Shown here: positions 24,499 to 37,245 of the stretch, in pieces
How positions within the stretch are numbered: position 1 is the stretch's first letter
How the letters are laid out: every line of letters begins with the position of its first letter
NCBI GenBank assembly: GCA_014904845.1
Contig: MU119238.1
Span: 276,218 to 340,217 of the forward strand
Length of the DNA: 64,000 nucleotides
Origin: Acephala macrosclerotiorum
Taxonomy: Eukaryota; Ascomycota; Leotiomycetes; Helotiales; Mollisiaceae
Direction of reading: 5' to 3'
Notes under the pieces: model-generated
The model's input: the letters and a program-made list of their open reading frames with translations, nothing else
What the model was told of the DNA's origin: nothing
The model's database searches: none
Made by a program: the position numbers and the translations under genes

Positions 24499-27400
24499 CT
24501 TGAAGGTGGTTGTTGATTTCTTTATATAAAGATGTGCGTTGGAAGGATTGTTGGGATGAGAGAACGTGAGAGTGGTTCTGTCAAGTTGGTCGATCTGACT
24601 GAGCTACTTTGGAGCAAAGGGTACCTGATCGAGATGAGTGAACTATATGGAGTCGTCGAGACCGGAAGGTGTTTGCTTGGTTGGATGTTCTAGTGTCGTA
24701 GAGACAAGATAGGCTGGCTATGCTTCGGAGAAGGAGTGCTGATCTTAAGGATAGTATTGTGTGATCACGGATCGTAGTTGTAGTAGTAAAGAAGGACGGT
24801 AGAACACCTGAATACGCAATATGCAATCAAAAGCCACCGGAAGGATTGTGATGTGGTTGGGAAGAAAAAGAAAGCATCTGGGAGGGAGCGGTCAGGACTT
24901 GATATAAGATTGGGGGTTGGGGATGGGGCCCAGTCAGGCTGGAATTTTCTCGGTGGGGGAAAGGGTCGAGTGGGCTTGACTGGCTCGAACGGGGTGCGCA
25001 CCTCCTAGCTGGCGCTCGGCCGGTCTTCGAGTACTGTATGTAGTGGAGCATGTTGGAGCAAGTCGGAGCAAGTCGAAGCATGGCGCTGGGCCGGATCAGG
25101 GATTGACAAGACCCAGACCTTTTCTAGGGTTCCAGAGTTAAGGCCAATTATCTGCTATACTTTGGTAGCTGGCTCCTAGTACGGAGGTATGGCTGGTCCG
25201 GAAGGGATTGACGGAGGGTTCCTGAGTTCCTTGCGGCCACGCATGCAGCTGCCGGGGCTGACCAAGAAAGCTTTGACTTTGAATTTGACTTTGACTTTGA
25301 CTTGACTTTTTCGACGGTGGAGCGCTGGGACGAGCTTGACCCGAAGAGGGAACTCGCCAGGAGCAGAGATTTGCCGTGGACCGTGCAGGTCCACTTTGGG
25401 ATGCGCTCGCACGTTCATTCGACGCACAGCCCTTGGTACCTGAGTCGGCGGGAGGCGCCATGTGTCCATAGGGCATTTGTGCCTGGAGCTTACTGCTGAG
25501 AGGTGGTTGGAGACCGCACGGGAAGCACATCCCGCTCCGCTGTTGGCTGACGGGAGCGAGGGGAGGGGAGGGACTGCACCACTTGATGACTGGAAGAGCC
25601 GAAGGATGCATCGTCACGCAATTAGATGCTGGCTGAGCATTTTGACGCCGAGGTTGGGAGATGAGTTATCGCGATGCTCTGGTTTAAAAAAAGTTTATTT
25701 TTATTTTTATTTTTTTCTCGTTCTCTTCGTTCTCTTCGTTCTCTTCGTTCTCTTCGTTCTCTTCGTTCTCTTCGTTCTCTTCGTTCTCTTCGTTCTTTTC
25801 GTTCTCGAGCTCCGAGCTCCTCGTGAAACCAACTGAGCTCTTGAAACATTCTTGCCAAGAACCAGCTTCTACGGAACTGCCACCCGCACAATCTAATTCT
25901 CCGCTTATCGATATCGTTCCCTTCCTTGCCTTCCTTGCCTTGTCGTCTTTGCCTTGGATTCTTGGTTCCAGACGTGCGTGCCAAGAACCGTTGACAGTTC
26001 GTCGGCCATGCCATGGGCCATTCCATCGTGGCTCCTTCCATTCGACTCAGAAGATTCCGGTGTCAAATTTCAATCAATAGTCCATGGTGCAAGGCCGAGA
26101 TCTGCATAAGAAGCATGCATTTAACCAAGCCATGCATTCCCGATCAGGAACTTGTGCAAGGTTCATAACTTGTTAGCCAGTCACGCGTTTGATCACACCT
26201 TTGGAGGCTTGCAGACTTTTGCCAGCGAAGAGCTCCAAATCAAGTTTTGTTTTCTTGGTTCGAGAATTCAGAAATGTTGAATCCACTTTTAAGTTCAGGG
26301 AGTCTCTTGCGGACCAAGTTCTTGCCCCAGAGGATGTCCGAGAGAGCATGGATTGCCGGTCCGAGGCGAGACGAACGGAGCATGATTTCAAGGACAAACC
26401 AGGCTGTGTGGTGCTCGGTCGCACAGTGCGCAGTGGAACGTTCAGGCTTCATCGGTGCTGTAAAGACAAATGAAGGCCTAATTTTTAGGCTTCTCAGCAC
26501 TATCACGATAAATTAAGCAGGAGCTCAGCGTTTGTCCGGGCCAATTTTAGTGGTGTCAGCATGCCGTGTTCGCCATTTTTGGAGCCTGTAGACCTGCTGT
26601 ACCATGACATGTTGATTCTTGCGGCGAATAGGATAAATCGCGCAGGCCGCAGCCCTTTTCTGCAGGCCCTCCACGCGACATCGAATGAGAAGGTCTGCTG
26701 CCCTTGCATTGGTGTCAGGAACAGGAACAAGCGATTGCCAGGCACAAACATATTTTCGCCACTTCCCTTTCCTCCCTTTCTGCCTTTTGATAATTGCCAT
26801 TATTCTCGATCGAATAATTGATTCAATAATTCTAGAAGTTAAGGACCCAAATCCTGGCTATCGATATCTGCCGAAATGCCAAGGAATCATCCAAACGTTC
26901 CAGAAGCCTTCGAAAGAAAGTCCGGATGAACTGGTGGGAATTTGTCCCAAAAATGGACTCTGGTTCCTTCCGACGAATAACATCAGCTCCTTTGTATTTA
27001 CCCGACGCTTATCTGCATGAAGGTATTTTCGAACCCAGCATCCAAGCCATTGGAAGCCGGGATGGACTTCTGTTGAACGCCAATCGCTACAGGGCTTACG
27101 AATATCCACTTATCGATCGGTTATCGATAGGAGGGATAGAAAGTGGGAGACAGATTTGTTGAAGTTTGGTTCCGCTTGTGAAGACGGCTTGAGAGTGGAA
27201 TGGCCAGGTATTGATTCATGTTCGGTGGGATGGAAATGAGTTGAGAATGGGACGGATGAATTTGCAGGCTGACTCGTGGGAATGAAGCCTAGAGGAACTG
27301 GAAGATGGGATGAATTTTTGATGTGGTAGGACCGAGATGCACGCCGAAAACGATTCTTCATGTGCAGAGATGGTTTCTCAGTCAACACATGCAAACGCCA

Positions 27401-29594
27401 ATGAGAGTAATTTCGTGTGTAACAGAAATGTAGGTAGTGTAAACACCAAAGGGCTTTGACGGGGTGTGACGTACGGAGGTTGAGCGACCTCGCTTGTAAT
27501 CTTAGAACCTGCGAAGAATCTGCGAAGAATCTTCAGGCGAGTTGAATTGCTCCGGTGGATGGTGTGCCTCTGGGATCGCCGGGATGGAAAGTTCTTTTAG
27601 CAGTCTAGAATCTCTGCTGGATCTGGCAGGCAATGCGAGATGGCTTGGTGGCGTCTGGGCCTGTGTGGACATGAAGAAGATACCGCACGTGATTCGCCTC
27701 TTCTTCTGCTTGTGCCAGCTTCCAAGTCGGGAAGAGAATTAAAGCCACAAGAGAAGAGTGGTATCACAGCCATTGAGGAGATCGGTCCACTGCCAAGCTC
27801 TCCCATCTTCTAGCAGACAATTCGGCAAGAACTCCTCAATGTCGGCTCACTTGGGTTTCGTGCCCCGCCCCGAGGATACTGAAGTGATTGCACCTGCCGT
27901 ATCAACAAACAGTCCACAGTAGCTTCAAATCACATCCTCCTAGTTTTCAAAGTCCGAATCTCGAAGAGCGGCAAGAGCCACTGTGGCTCGAGATCTCCAA
28001 GCTCCGAGACTTCAAGACTTCCAATTGTTCTTCTCCGAAGAAAACCCTCTCTCGACGCCAAACACATCCATCTCATGTCTCTAAGATAAGAGCTGATGAG
28101 GGGTCAGACTTACAGTATCTTCACCAAGACCACCTCCTCAATCGTTATCAAGAGAACGGACGACTGCAGAAACACGGCCAGGTACCCGGTCATTGGCCGG
28201 CATACCCCAACATCTCATGCAGTGCCAAAAGTTCATGCAGGCGCGAAAGTGTTGGGGGCATATTCACCTGCAAGTATGTGAATTCTCTGCTCTTGTATAT
28301 TGAGTGTATGTTGCTGCAGCATGCATGTGCTGAGCTCTGTTACATTTTCCAGATTGAGGGACCCGAACCGATTCGGCTCGGATCCCACTCTTTCGAGATA
28401 TGTCCGTCCGAGGATTTTGCTCGCATGTGTTTCCTCACACTCGCAGTCGCTCCTCAGACGGGAAAATTGCGAGTCTTTGATTTCAGCTGACAAGGCGTGA
28501 CTTGCACGAAGTCATGCAGGTGTGCCTTTCATTTCTCTGAAGTCGTGTAGCAACCTCGTTCAATTCCGCCAACACACAGCTGAGACATTGGAACCAGCCT
28601 CCCTTTTCACGCGAGACACGCCTCATTCGTTGTATCTGCATACTTCAGCAATTGACACGTGCAAAACAGTGGCTGAGGCTGGGATTATTAATTCTCGTAT
28701 TGTCCCATTTGCAAGTCCTCGAAGTTTGAGAAGGCTCGATTTGGACTGAGATTCTGCCAGCGCAAGAACTCAACTAGGACATTGAGCTCGTGCTATTGCA
28801 TGGTGGGGCATTCTAGTTATCTAGAACTTTGGCTTTCGATTTATCAGATGCGGAGATATGTTCCTTGACCCCCAGTGTCTCAATATGTTGAAGATATTTA
28901 CCAACTCTTGCGGACAATCTCGTCAAGCAATTCGAGTGCTAAAATGAACGCCTTCTGGGTCTCGAAGGTTAGCAACGAACACAATCATACACTCATTAAG
29001 TGAAAGACGCAATCGGACACACCTGTACAGTGTCTTCACCGGGCTCCAGTTGCGCGCAACAGCACCCGGAGTTAGAACTCAGCATAGTGCATAGGCCGAA
29101 GCTTGCGAAGCTGGAGGCGTTGGATACATGCAACGCTTCGTGTTCATCAATGAGCAAGTGCTATACCATTCACATGATCAAATGCCCGAGTAGTCAAGAA
29201 CCTTGTCCTCGACTTTAGGAGGTGCTTCTGTTCCGGAATACTGTTCGGCACTATAGCGTCAGCAAGAAAATCAGTCGACGAAAAGCAAATGAAGCAAAAG
29301 TGGTTCCTCCAGAGAAGGCTCTTTCAAGATCCAAAGAGAATTTGAACAAAATGAGAGATCATGAAACTTCATGTCAATGAATCAACCTCACCCAGCTTCA
29401 CGACCAAATCAGCCATTGGTCCTTGCTCCTCATTTTTTCATTTCCTCAAGCCCAAAAAAGCCTGCCGCTCCCCTCTAGGTTCGAAATACTTTTGAGCATC
29501 ACTTTCATGGTGGGTGACGAAAACACTCGGTAAAAAAAGCCCCAACCACAACTCCACCACAAGCCCCAAAAACAACAAAAAAGAAGGATTCTTA
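24499..29594. other. long gene-poor stretch
   Basis: Many short overlapping frames on both strands but none with a recognisable domain. The longest, 27888-28490 (+, 200 codons), is Ser/His/Gln-rich and unsupported. It contains (TTTGAC)n hexamers near 25262-25315, a 9-bp minisatellite at 25719-25806, three 10-bp near-repeats (GGAGCAAGTC) near 25038-25082, and a duplicated TGCGAAGAATC near 27508-27532. A small gene with several tiny exons could be missed by eye. Confidence 0.4.
25719..25806. repeat. 9-bp minisatellite (CGTTCTCTT)n, nearly ten copies
   Basis: Perfect head-to-tail CGTTCTCTT units with one variant copy (CGTTCTTTT) near the right end, directly after a T-rich tract (TTTATTTTTATTTTTA). 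On the minus strand this gives an artificial RRERRE run. Confidence 0.92.
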
Positions 29595-29786
29595 TGCGTT
29601 CGCCGGGAATCTATTTCATATTAGTTAAACGTCTTCATTTTCAGAATTTGGGAGGTCTAACCGAACCCGGGGCCCATCGATGTTGAAGATATATCTCGTT
29701 GGCAACTATTTCCGGATCAGTTTTGCGATTTGATATTGGAGTATAGGGGCACAAACCGATGGATTTTACCACTAAACCACAAACGC
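29595..29786 (-). tRNA. tRNA-Gly(GCC) with three intervening sequences
   Basis: Exonic parts fold into a full cloverleaf of 71 nt. Acceptor GCGTTTG (29786-29780) pairs CGAACGC (29602-29596, one G-U). D arm is GTTT-AGTGGTA-AAAT. Anticodon stem CATCG (29761-29757) pairs CGATG (29679-29675) around loop TTGCCA+T. T stem CCGGG pairs CCCGG around TTCG+ATT. The discriminator is A. Three inserts must be removed. 29756-29706 (51 nt) starts GTTTGT, ends AATAG and has CTGAT, between position 31 and the loop. 29699-29681 (19 nt) is at the canonical 37/38 site. 29661-29611 (51 nt) starts GTTAGA, ends AATAG and has CTAAT, inside the T loop. A TTTTTT Pol III terminator lies about 15 nt downstream. The complementary pairing makes a chance match very unlikely; whether it is expressed is unknown. 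Confidence 0.85.
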
Positions 29787-31730
29787 TTTTGATTGGTTGA
29801 TGACGAAGAAATTGGTGTTTAAATATATACATGCGATGGAAATGCGGTGAGAAAATTCGTGTGAAGGGTTTGCTGCCGTAACCCGAGGTGGTGGGGCCGG
29901 GGTTCTTCCAGCCACGTGCGGGTGACCTGGCCTTGTAGTGTAGATATATGGACTTGAGGTGAGAAGGAACAATGTGAGAAATTCATGGGTGTGTGGTAGG
30001 AGCAGCAAAATGAGAGTTGAGATCGAGGACAAATGTCAGCAAAAGCGTTGGAAACTTACCCCGCCATGGTATGTTGATATAGACGCTGGGTAAAATTGGT
30101 TGCAAGTTTTTCAGTCTTATGATCTAAGTCTTCACGCACTTTGAAATTTTAATACGCTTGTGAAGGGGGAAATGCAACAGAGGACCCCTGCGACTGTGGT
30201 TGAGCGAGGTCATTCACGCATCTGTCACCACCGCAGAGGCACCAGAGGGTTAAATTTTCATCGGGGTCGGAGGAGGATCAATTCAACCCCACCACTTCCA
30301 AATATTTGACTGCCACACATTTAAAAGGCCTTTAATGGTAATACTTCATTTGGAAGAGTGCATGAACAACGTAAAATACTAACGTTCACATCAATAATCA
30401 ACTTAGCATCCACGTGGTGGACGAATAGCTTGGTACTCGTTGAAAGAAGCCCGACATTTTGGCAAGCTTCAACTGACTGGGCATGATATTTGAAATGACT
30501 CCGTGACACATCAATGTCAAGTTTGTCAGAAAGAAATTGGATGCCGAGTATTTGCCTTCTCCCACGAACTGAGTCAATCACTAAGAAGGTGGAACGAAAA
30601 AATGAGCATTTTGGTAGTAAGTTTGACATGCATTACTCGACTGACCTCGTCAAACAATGTGCTCCCGATTTCAAATATGCAGAAGGGCAGCGACGACTAA
30701 GATGGAAGCTGATACGGATATTTCACAGTACAGAAATTCCGAACGCCCTAAGTCCAAAATCGATCTCCTCTCCCACAAACGCAGCTCCAAGGGCTCCAAT
30801 CTTCCAGTGTGTCGTCCTCACCTTCATCGCTGCCACCATGAGACCAGTGTTAATCTCAATTGCCAAGAAAAGAGATGATAGCTGCACTGCTTGTCGTCTC
30901 TAACAATAGGGACAATTTGGTGCCTCGGAGAGGCGACCCCGCTGCCACGAAGGAAGCTTGGTCGCCCAAGTTTCCCGATAAGTTCGTTTCCAATCGTAGA
31001 ATGGAGCTCGACTTGCTAATATTCGCGAGAAGTGAACTGTCGTCAAAGCATGAACAAGATGTCGGCGTGATACTTGAACATCTAGGGAGGACATGCGTCT
31101 CCACATACGTCGAGATTGTCCCGGTTCCTCCAAATGTTGCAATTTCTCCACACAGGTCACAAGTTGTCTCGAGAATAGCAGAAGCTTGGGATGGTAGATT
31201 CGATGATAAAGTATAAGGACCTGGGGATGTCGTTCAGTGTTGAAGTGTCGAGGCTGCTGTGGCCGAGCATCGAGGGATCAACAAAAACGGAAAGATAGAA
31301 TTTTGAACAGCGTCAGATATCACACCTCGCATTCGTATGATTGAGTCCTCCTAGTAATAATTGGGCTTGGTCAGGCGTCTGTTATGAGCGAGAGGTAAAA
31401 TCTCTTGTTACGGATCTTTTCGTAGTCTTTGACTTCTGGGTTTGCTCCTGTGTCAACTAACTCCAGCTTAAGCAAACCAATCCATCTAGCCCACTCTCTG
31501 TCGGGGTTCATGGGCTTCGAGCTAAGTAGGCAGACTTAGTATGACTTGTGTTGCTCATTCCATGATTCCCAAGTGTCTCAGATCGCATAGTAACACAATG
31601 GACAAACGGACTTCTTCTCGAATGGCTTCATCGGTGAGCCACTTTAACTCAAAGAAATATTGACGATACATGTAAGAGTTGGGTGTGCGAAGAATAGACT
31701 CATTGCGGGTCGGGCAGTTTTGCATTGACT
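29787..31730. other. intergenic, no supported gene
   Basis: Apart from the TATA-like element next to the tRNA, only short frames without domains (for example 30514-30903 and 30860-31216, +) are present. Nothing recognised. Confidence 0.4.
29818..29829 (-). promoter_or_regulatory. TATA-like element upstream of the tRNA-Gly gene
   Basis: On the minus strand TATATATTTAAA lies about 32-43 bp before the tRNA 5' end. Upstream TATA elements support Pol III transcription of tRNA genes in some fungi such as fission yeast. It could matter here because the internal B box is split by an insert. Confidence 0.4.
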
Positions 31731-32340
31731 TCGGTCATACGCTTACCTTTAGCCCAACTTTTGCACCTTCACCCATCAACGCCGAGATCAAGCACAAATC
31801 CATTAGCATCTCAACCATAAAAATTCCAATCCTCTGACTCGTGCAGGTCGAGGATCTAAAGCCCCCCAAGGAACTTCCCCCCACTAGAATATTGAACGCC
31901 CTTTATAGTTGTGGCTTAGTGACGACGTGAGCGCCATTTTGCGATTTATGGTCGAAGCTGGCTGAAGGTGGGGAGTACAGACGTGCAACGGAAATCTGTG
32001 AATGTTCCATAGGTTTGGGACACTTGTTTTGGCGCGATGCAGAACACGCTCAGCTTCGGTCATAGCCTGCCATATGGCCAGCTTTCAACCACGAGATTGA
32101 GCCCTTTTTTAATATCTCAGCAACAAAAATTCTGATCCTCTAATCCCCGCAAGTCGAGGATCTAAAAACTATATAGAAAAAATTCCCGGCCTGGATATAG
32201 AACGCCCTTTACAGTTGTGGTGGGGGAAAGATGAGGGTGTTATTGTCGAATTTGGGGTTGAAGGTGCGGAGTATCTATCCAACCAGACATGCAACAAAAC
32301 TTTTAGATGTCCGAACCTTTTGGGACTTTGGAGTTAGCTA
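31731..32340. repeat. diverged tandem duplication, two copies of about 300 bp
   Basis: Copy 1 starts near 31731 and copy 2 near 32054; both begin TTCGGTCATA. Shared landmarks in the same order: an ATCTCA...AAAAATT block, GTCGAGGATCTAAA (near 31850 and 32150), GAACGCCCTTTA-AGTTGTGG (near 31897 and 32201), and a G-rich GAAGGTG-GGAG block followed by GCAAC. Identity outside the landmarks is low. Neither copy has a long open frame, so the conserved core may be a non-coding or transposon-derived unit. Confidence 0.65.
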
Positions 32341-35300
32341 GAAGGTGATTTGGTGGGCGATAGCTGAGATCTCCTGCCAAAATCATTCTCTTTAATTTAT
32401 CGGTGTGAAGATGAGTATAGTGCGGACGCAGGTGAACCTGGCTTTGAGCTACTGTGAGATGATTTACAATAAAACATCGCCTTGCTCTTTGCGCTGTAGT
32501 TGAAATATGGAGAGAAGTAATGCTCGACTCATGACATGACTTGTGCTTGACAGAAAACAAAGCTCGCTTGGGCGTGGGAAAAGATTTGACCCTAATTTCT
32601 GTAGCCAAGCTGGGGGCTCGTGGATTCCAAAGTGCAACGACACTATCTCTGGCAAGGCTTACAGGGTCAAGATGTAGGATAGGGCTAGAATAAGACGCAG
32701 GGCTTCGTGTAAGTCGTCGCTATCAGAAGAATGGGGCTACTCTGGAAATTTTTCGAGAACTGCGCAACGAAACACTTGCTTTCATACACTTCCTGCCATC
32801 TAGGTAGCTAAGTATCCTTGAACAGTGACTCTGAACGAAAAGAAGAACAAGTTGAGTTGAATTTCGTCTTTCAACAGCAGGAACTGTGAAACCAATCGGA
32901 CACTTTCTCTGCTCTTTCATCTACCTCCATAGGGCAGAGTGATGCAAGTAGCTGCCATGGCTCGAAAATGTTCCATTTGCTCTTCTTCTATTAGTTCCCG
33001 GGAAGCGGAAACTTGCACGGGACGAAACAGACCAAATACAGGTGCAAAGGCTCGAGGCATAGGAAGGTATCAGTTGAGAGGGCAAAAGGAGTGGTATTGT
33101 GATGTCTAATCTACCCATCTAGCTAAGTGGGAATGTTCCCTTAATAAAGTAAATTCGTTAGTGCATCCAGTCCAGCTGAGATAACCCATATGAGCCGATG
33201 CTCGATCGAGCGTGAGACCTCATTCCCACATCGAACATTGTCTCAGTGCATTCCCCACCAATATCACCTGAACACGAGGTCTCAACTGACAGAAGGACTT
33301 GCCGGCAGGATCCCTATGCACAACGACAGCTTTGTGATGCAAGCGAGGAGCAAGGAAAAGCGGTCGCTCTCAAAGCGATGACAATATTCTGGGCACTGGA
33401 AGTCCAGCGGAACCCGAGTCTTCGGATGTCTGACGATTAATGGAATGGCGAGCTTGCAAGCATCTGCATTCTCCGGTGATCTTCGACATTAGACCATTTT
33501 TCCACAAGAAGTTTATCCCGCGTCGTATCTCGAAATAAAAATAAAAAGTGGGGATAGGAGGTGATTCGGGGGTCGCTTATATGTTCTTTCACGAAGTCGT
33601 CGGCATCGTCTCGTATCGACTTGAGCCAATTTGCCATTTGGAGACTCGAAGATGCCGAGGAGCGATCCGGGGGTGAAGGGTAAGACTCCGAAGGAAAAGT
33701 TGATGTTCCCATATCTTCAGCTCACGAAAAGTCGTGAACTTGCAAACTAGCGAATATCGGAAAAAGAAGAGCGGTGCCAGCTCGGAAGCCTGGTTCCAAC
33801 CTCAATATGAAGAGATGAAGAGATTTTCTAACGACCCAACACATGATCCATCCCCGATCAAAAAAGCAAGACACAAACAAGAAAGGAAGACTCGACGCCT
33901 TGATAACTCTGTCAACGACAGAAAAAACAAATCGCGAGTGATATTATTCCCTGTCAAGAGGGTGTGGTCTGAAAGTTCAGCCATTCTCTAAACAGAACTT
34001 CTTCCGTACAAACTGTAGTCGAAGATAGGAAGAACTCTCCATGCTGATATTCGAAATACTTGGATTTCTAACTCAAACCCCTCATCCGATCGATGCGGAA
34101 TCCCGACTCCCCGCAACGAGGCCCAAACTTTGCATATCCTGCACAATTCAGGGGGGCTGCAGCGACCATAAGCTTAAAGGGAGACCAAACATTCGACCAG
34201 TCAAGATATTTTGACGCTGGCCTCCTTGATCGCGAGTCGTGATGACGCCGTTGAAAAAAGTCTGCTACAGTAGCTCAACAAAGGTCTAGATGCACTTCGG
34301 CATAAAGTTAATGCACGATGGCTTAGACTATCGTGCTCAAATATGCGCAGTCATGCTGAGAGTTGCAAAACTTGGCGTTCGAGCCACAAAAGAGGTGGCT
34401 GAGATTTGAGACAGTGCGCGAAAAACAGGACAGCATCTCAACCTCATGATGCCCAAATTCGATATCAACATGTACTCATGCGATGGCTTTACACCGACTG
34501 CTGTTGCGTTGAAGCTTGCGAGTGCAACTCATTCAGCAATATTGCGCCTCACTCATCCACCGAATGGAAGGAGGCTCAATATAAGGTGGCGGGCTGACAT
34601 CTGCCAGATTTCTCAGCACTTGGCAGATGCATGCAAGGCAGAACATCGGACGAACATCTCAGCGAGGAGTGGCTCAACATGCCCGGTGCTGGGGTTCTCG
34701 GCAATTTGTCGACCGTTTTTGTGCAACTTTGTCACGATGCTTGGCAGCGTTGAAAGATGAATGATACGAGTACTACGTTACCTGGGTCTCACTCTGAGTC
34801 TTCAGAGTCTTGACGCCCGAGGCTGAAATTACCGTGCGGCGTACGGTCTTGACAACAGCTGTTCATGGGCAATGCTGGCTGGTGAGGCTCGTATCCGGCG
34901 GCTCCAAATCGCCTTTCTGGAAGACTATCGATTTTTGACAGAGCGGTTGTGATGGCATCGCACGAGTTTCTAACCTCCTTCTTTGCCTAGTTTGAGAAAC
35001 CCAGACCGATGGCCATTCACCCTTGGCAACGAGCCTCATAGGACGTCGACGTCAAGATGTTCCAGATATTCGGTAGCCTTCTGGAGAAATCCCGCAGTTC
35101 CAGTTCGCGACGAAATTATATCTGGGTCGAAGATTCCCATTCCGTGAGTCTTGGAAGATCGCAATTAAACAAAGCCCGCAGCAGGAGGTGATGATTTGAG
35201 TTAAACCGTTGGATGTTTGCTAGCAGGTCGAGGCGGAAAGTCCGGATCGGATGTGCTCGTATCACGGCCAGCACTATGGAGCAAGGTGGCCCACATCAAC

Positions 35301-36245
35301 GCACAGTCAAGGGAAGGCGCTTTTCGACAGCGCTTTCTAGTGAGGGGCAACTCACACTGGTTTTCCCGCGCCAATTCGCCGTGCTCGCTATCTCGACATC
35401 ATGCCAAGCTTGTCGCCGGCTCTCGAGCTTGGTGTGAGGTTGGACACAGCGGGCATGAGCGGACATGCGCCGTTGACGATGATCCAAAAGTCACACCCAA
35501 CCACATGCTGCTTCCGCAGTCACACATCCACATTTTCCGTCTCGAAACACTCCGTCTTCCAGCTGCCTCTCGTAGTCAGGAACACCCGTTACGTGAGAGG
35601 CTCGAGCATCCAAGGTACGAAGCGTGCTGTGCCGAACCTTAGCAGGCGCTTTTTATGCCAGTTCAAGTAATCGTCGAGCTCGAACGTTTGCTAGATGGCG
35701 ACAATCAGATAGCGGGAGGGCACTCGGCGAGCACGATAGATGAAAATAGAAGCCCCGATGACGATGATGCGCAGAGGGGTCTTGGCGAGAATTGAGGGAC
35801 ATCCTTGTCGCCCCGCCTCAAGCTCAAGCAACGTTGTTGGCAGCGCAAAACCACACGCGAAGACTGCCTCGTATTGGAAGACGGGAGAAAGAGATGACTG
35901 ATCTAACGTAGGTACGGCTAGATCTACATCACGCCGTTGCATCTGTCGTTTTTAAGTTTGTTTGTTTTGGGCGTAAGGCAAAACCTTTTCAAGTGGGTTG
36001 GGTGGTTGTTCCTCCCGATTTGGGGTGGTTTTTGTGGGGCTAGTCTCCTGCTCAACTTGGGATTTGCTCACCTTCGGCTGCCTACATAAATCTCTTCTTC
36101 CCAGCTTCTTTTCCTTTCCTCCTTCACATCACACATCACACATCACAGACACTCGTTCATCTGCGAATCCCCCCCGTACCCGTACATCTATCGTCGTTCT
36201 TGATTTTCATCAACACTCTCGTTACCCAACACACAATCGTTCACC
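32341..36245. other. intergenic, no supported gene
   Basis: Short unsupported frames only. The right end (35940-36245) is the promoter/5' UTR of the GPI-protein gene, with CT-rich DNA and a CACATCA repeat near 36125-36150. Confidence 0.4.
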
Positions 36246-37245
36246 ATGAAGTCCTTCCAATCTCTCGTCCCCGTCTTCGGACTCGTCGCCGCCGCCCAAG
36301 CTTGGGGCTCCGGCTGGAACGATACGACCGTATGGACCACCGAAGTTGTCACCGAATTGGTCAGCCATCAGAACATCCTACAAGAGACTTCATGCTAACT
36401 TGATTAGACTACCTTCTGCCCTGAGTCCACCACTCTCACCTATGGCACAAAGACGTACACTGCGACGGAATCAGAGACGCTAACTATCACTGGTGAGGCT
36501 TTCCCTTGCGACCATCAGAAGGAGGCATGCTCACATCGAGATAGATTGTCCTTGCACCATCAGCAAGCCAGTCACCAAGCCTACCCCTACCCCCAGCTAC
36601 ACCTATGTTCCTCCTGTCAACTCCACCTGGACCCCGATTTGGATTACCACCACGGAAACTGTCAGTGAATATACGACTTATTGCCCTGCACCAACCACTG
36701 TCGTTGAAGGCAACAAGACATACAGTGAGTTCAACCAATTTCAACTGAGATGACATGTGGGTCACGATTCTAACTATCTACAGCTGTCTCCAGTGCCACG
36801 ACTCTCACCGTGAGTGAATGTCCATGCACGCGCACCTCAACCTTGCCCGGCACCACTTCCGTAGTCACAGTTGGTTCAACTACTACATACTGTATGTGTA
36901 TCAGCTGCTCGTTGCATCAAGCATTCTAACATTGACACAGGCCCTTCTTCGACCGTTATCACCACCGGCGGATCCACGGTCACCACCTCCGGCTCTGTCA
37001 CTCTCCCCATCTGCTCGACTACAACCTATGCCATCACAACCCCGGTCTCGACCTACCCGGCCTCGAGCTTGACAACCGTTGTCCCACCTGCCTCGACCTA
37101 TCCAGGCTCAGTAGGCACCACTTCTGTCAAGACTGGCCCTTCACCGACGACCTCTGGGCCAGTCCAGATCTCCGCCAATGCTGCTGCTATCCAGCACATG
37201 GGCTACGGTGCCATCGTCGCTGGTCTCGCCGCCATGATCTTGTAA
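36246..37245 (+). CDS. GPI-anchored Thr/Ser-rich cell-wall protein, CCG-6-like, five exons
   Basis: Exons 36246-36359, 36408-36492, 36545-36724, 36784-36891 and 36941-37245 give 263 residues with all phases consistent. The signal peptide is MKSFQSLVPVFGLVAAAQA. The mature part has repeats built on a Thr-rich strand ending in cysteine pairs: TTFCPEST...TITDCPC, TTYCPAPT...TVSECPC, TTYCPSST. A Ser/Thr/Pro-rich stretch likely to be O-glycosylated follows, and a hydrophobic tail (GYGAIVAGLAAMIL) right at the end marks a GPI attachment signal. This matches the family of Neurospora clock-controlled protein 6. It should reside in the cell wall. Introns are 48-59 nt; the first donor, GTCAGC, is weak but needed for phase. 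Confidence 0.85.

Noticed and set aside
24521..24530. TTTATATAAA as TATA box of the secreted-protein gene
   Set aside because: Only 22-32 bp before the ATG, so transcription would start at or after the start codon.
25719..25806. Short regular repeats resembling a CRISPR array
   Set aside because: Units are 9 bp, contiguous and without spacers in a eukaryotic context; a minisatellite.
25622..26041. 139-codon minus-strand frame with Arg/Glu repeats
   Set aside because: It is the translation of the 9-bp minisatellite.
27888..28490. 200-codon plus-strand frame
   Set aside because: Overlapped by other open frames of similar length, no domain, no intron signals that extend it; not supported as a gene.
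29641..29832. 63-codon minus-strand frame
   Set aside because: It overlaps the tRNA-Gly gene and its inserts; the paired cloverleaf explains the sequence better.
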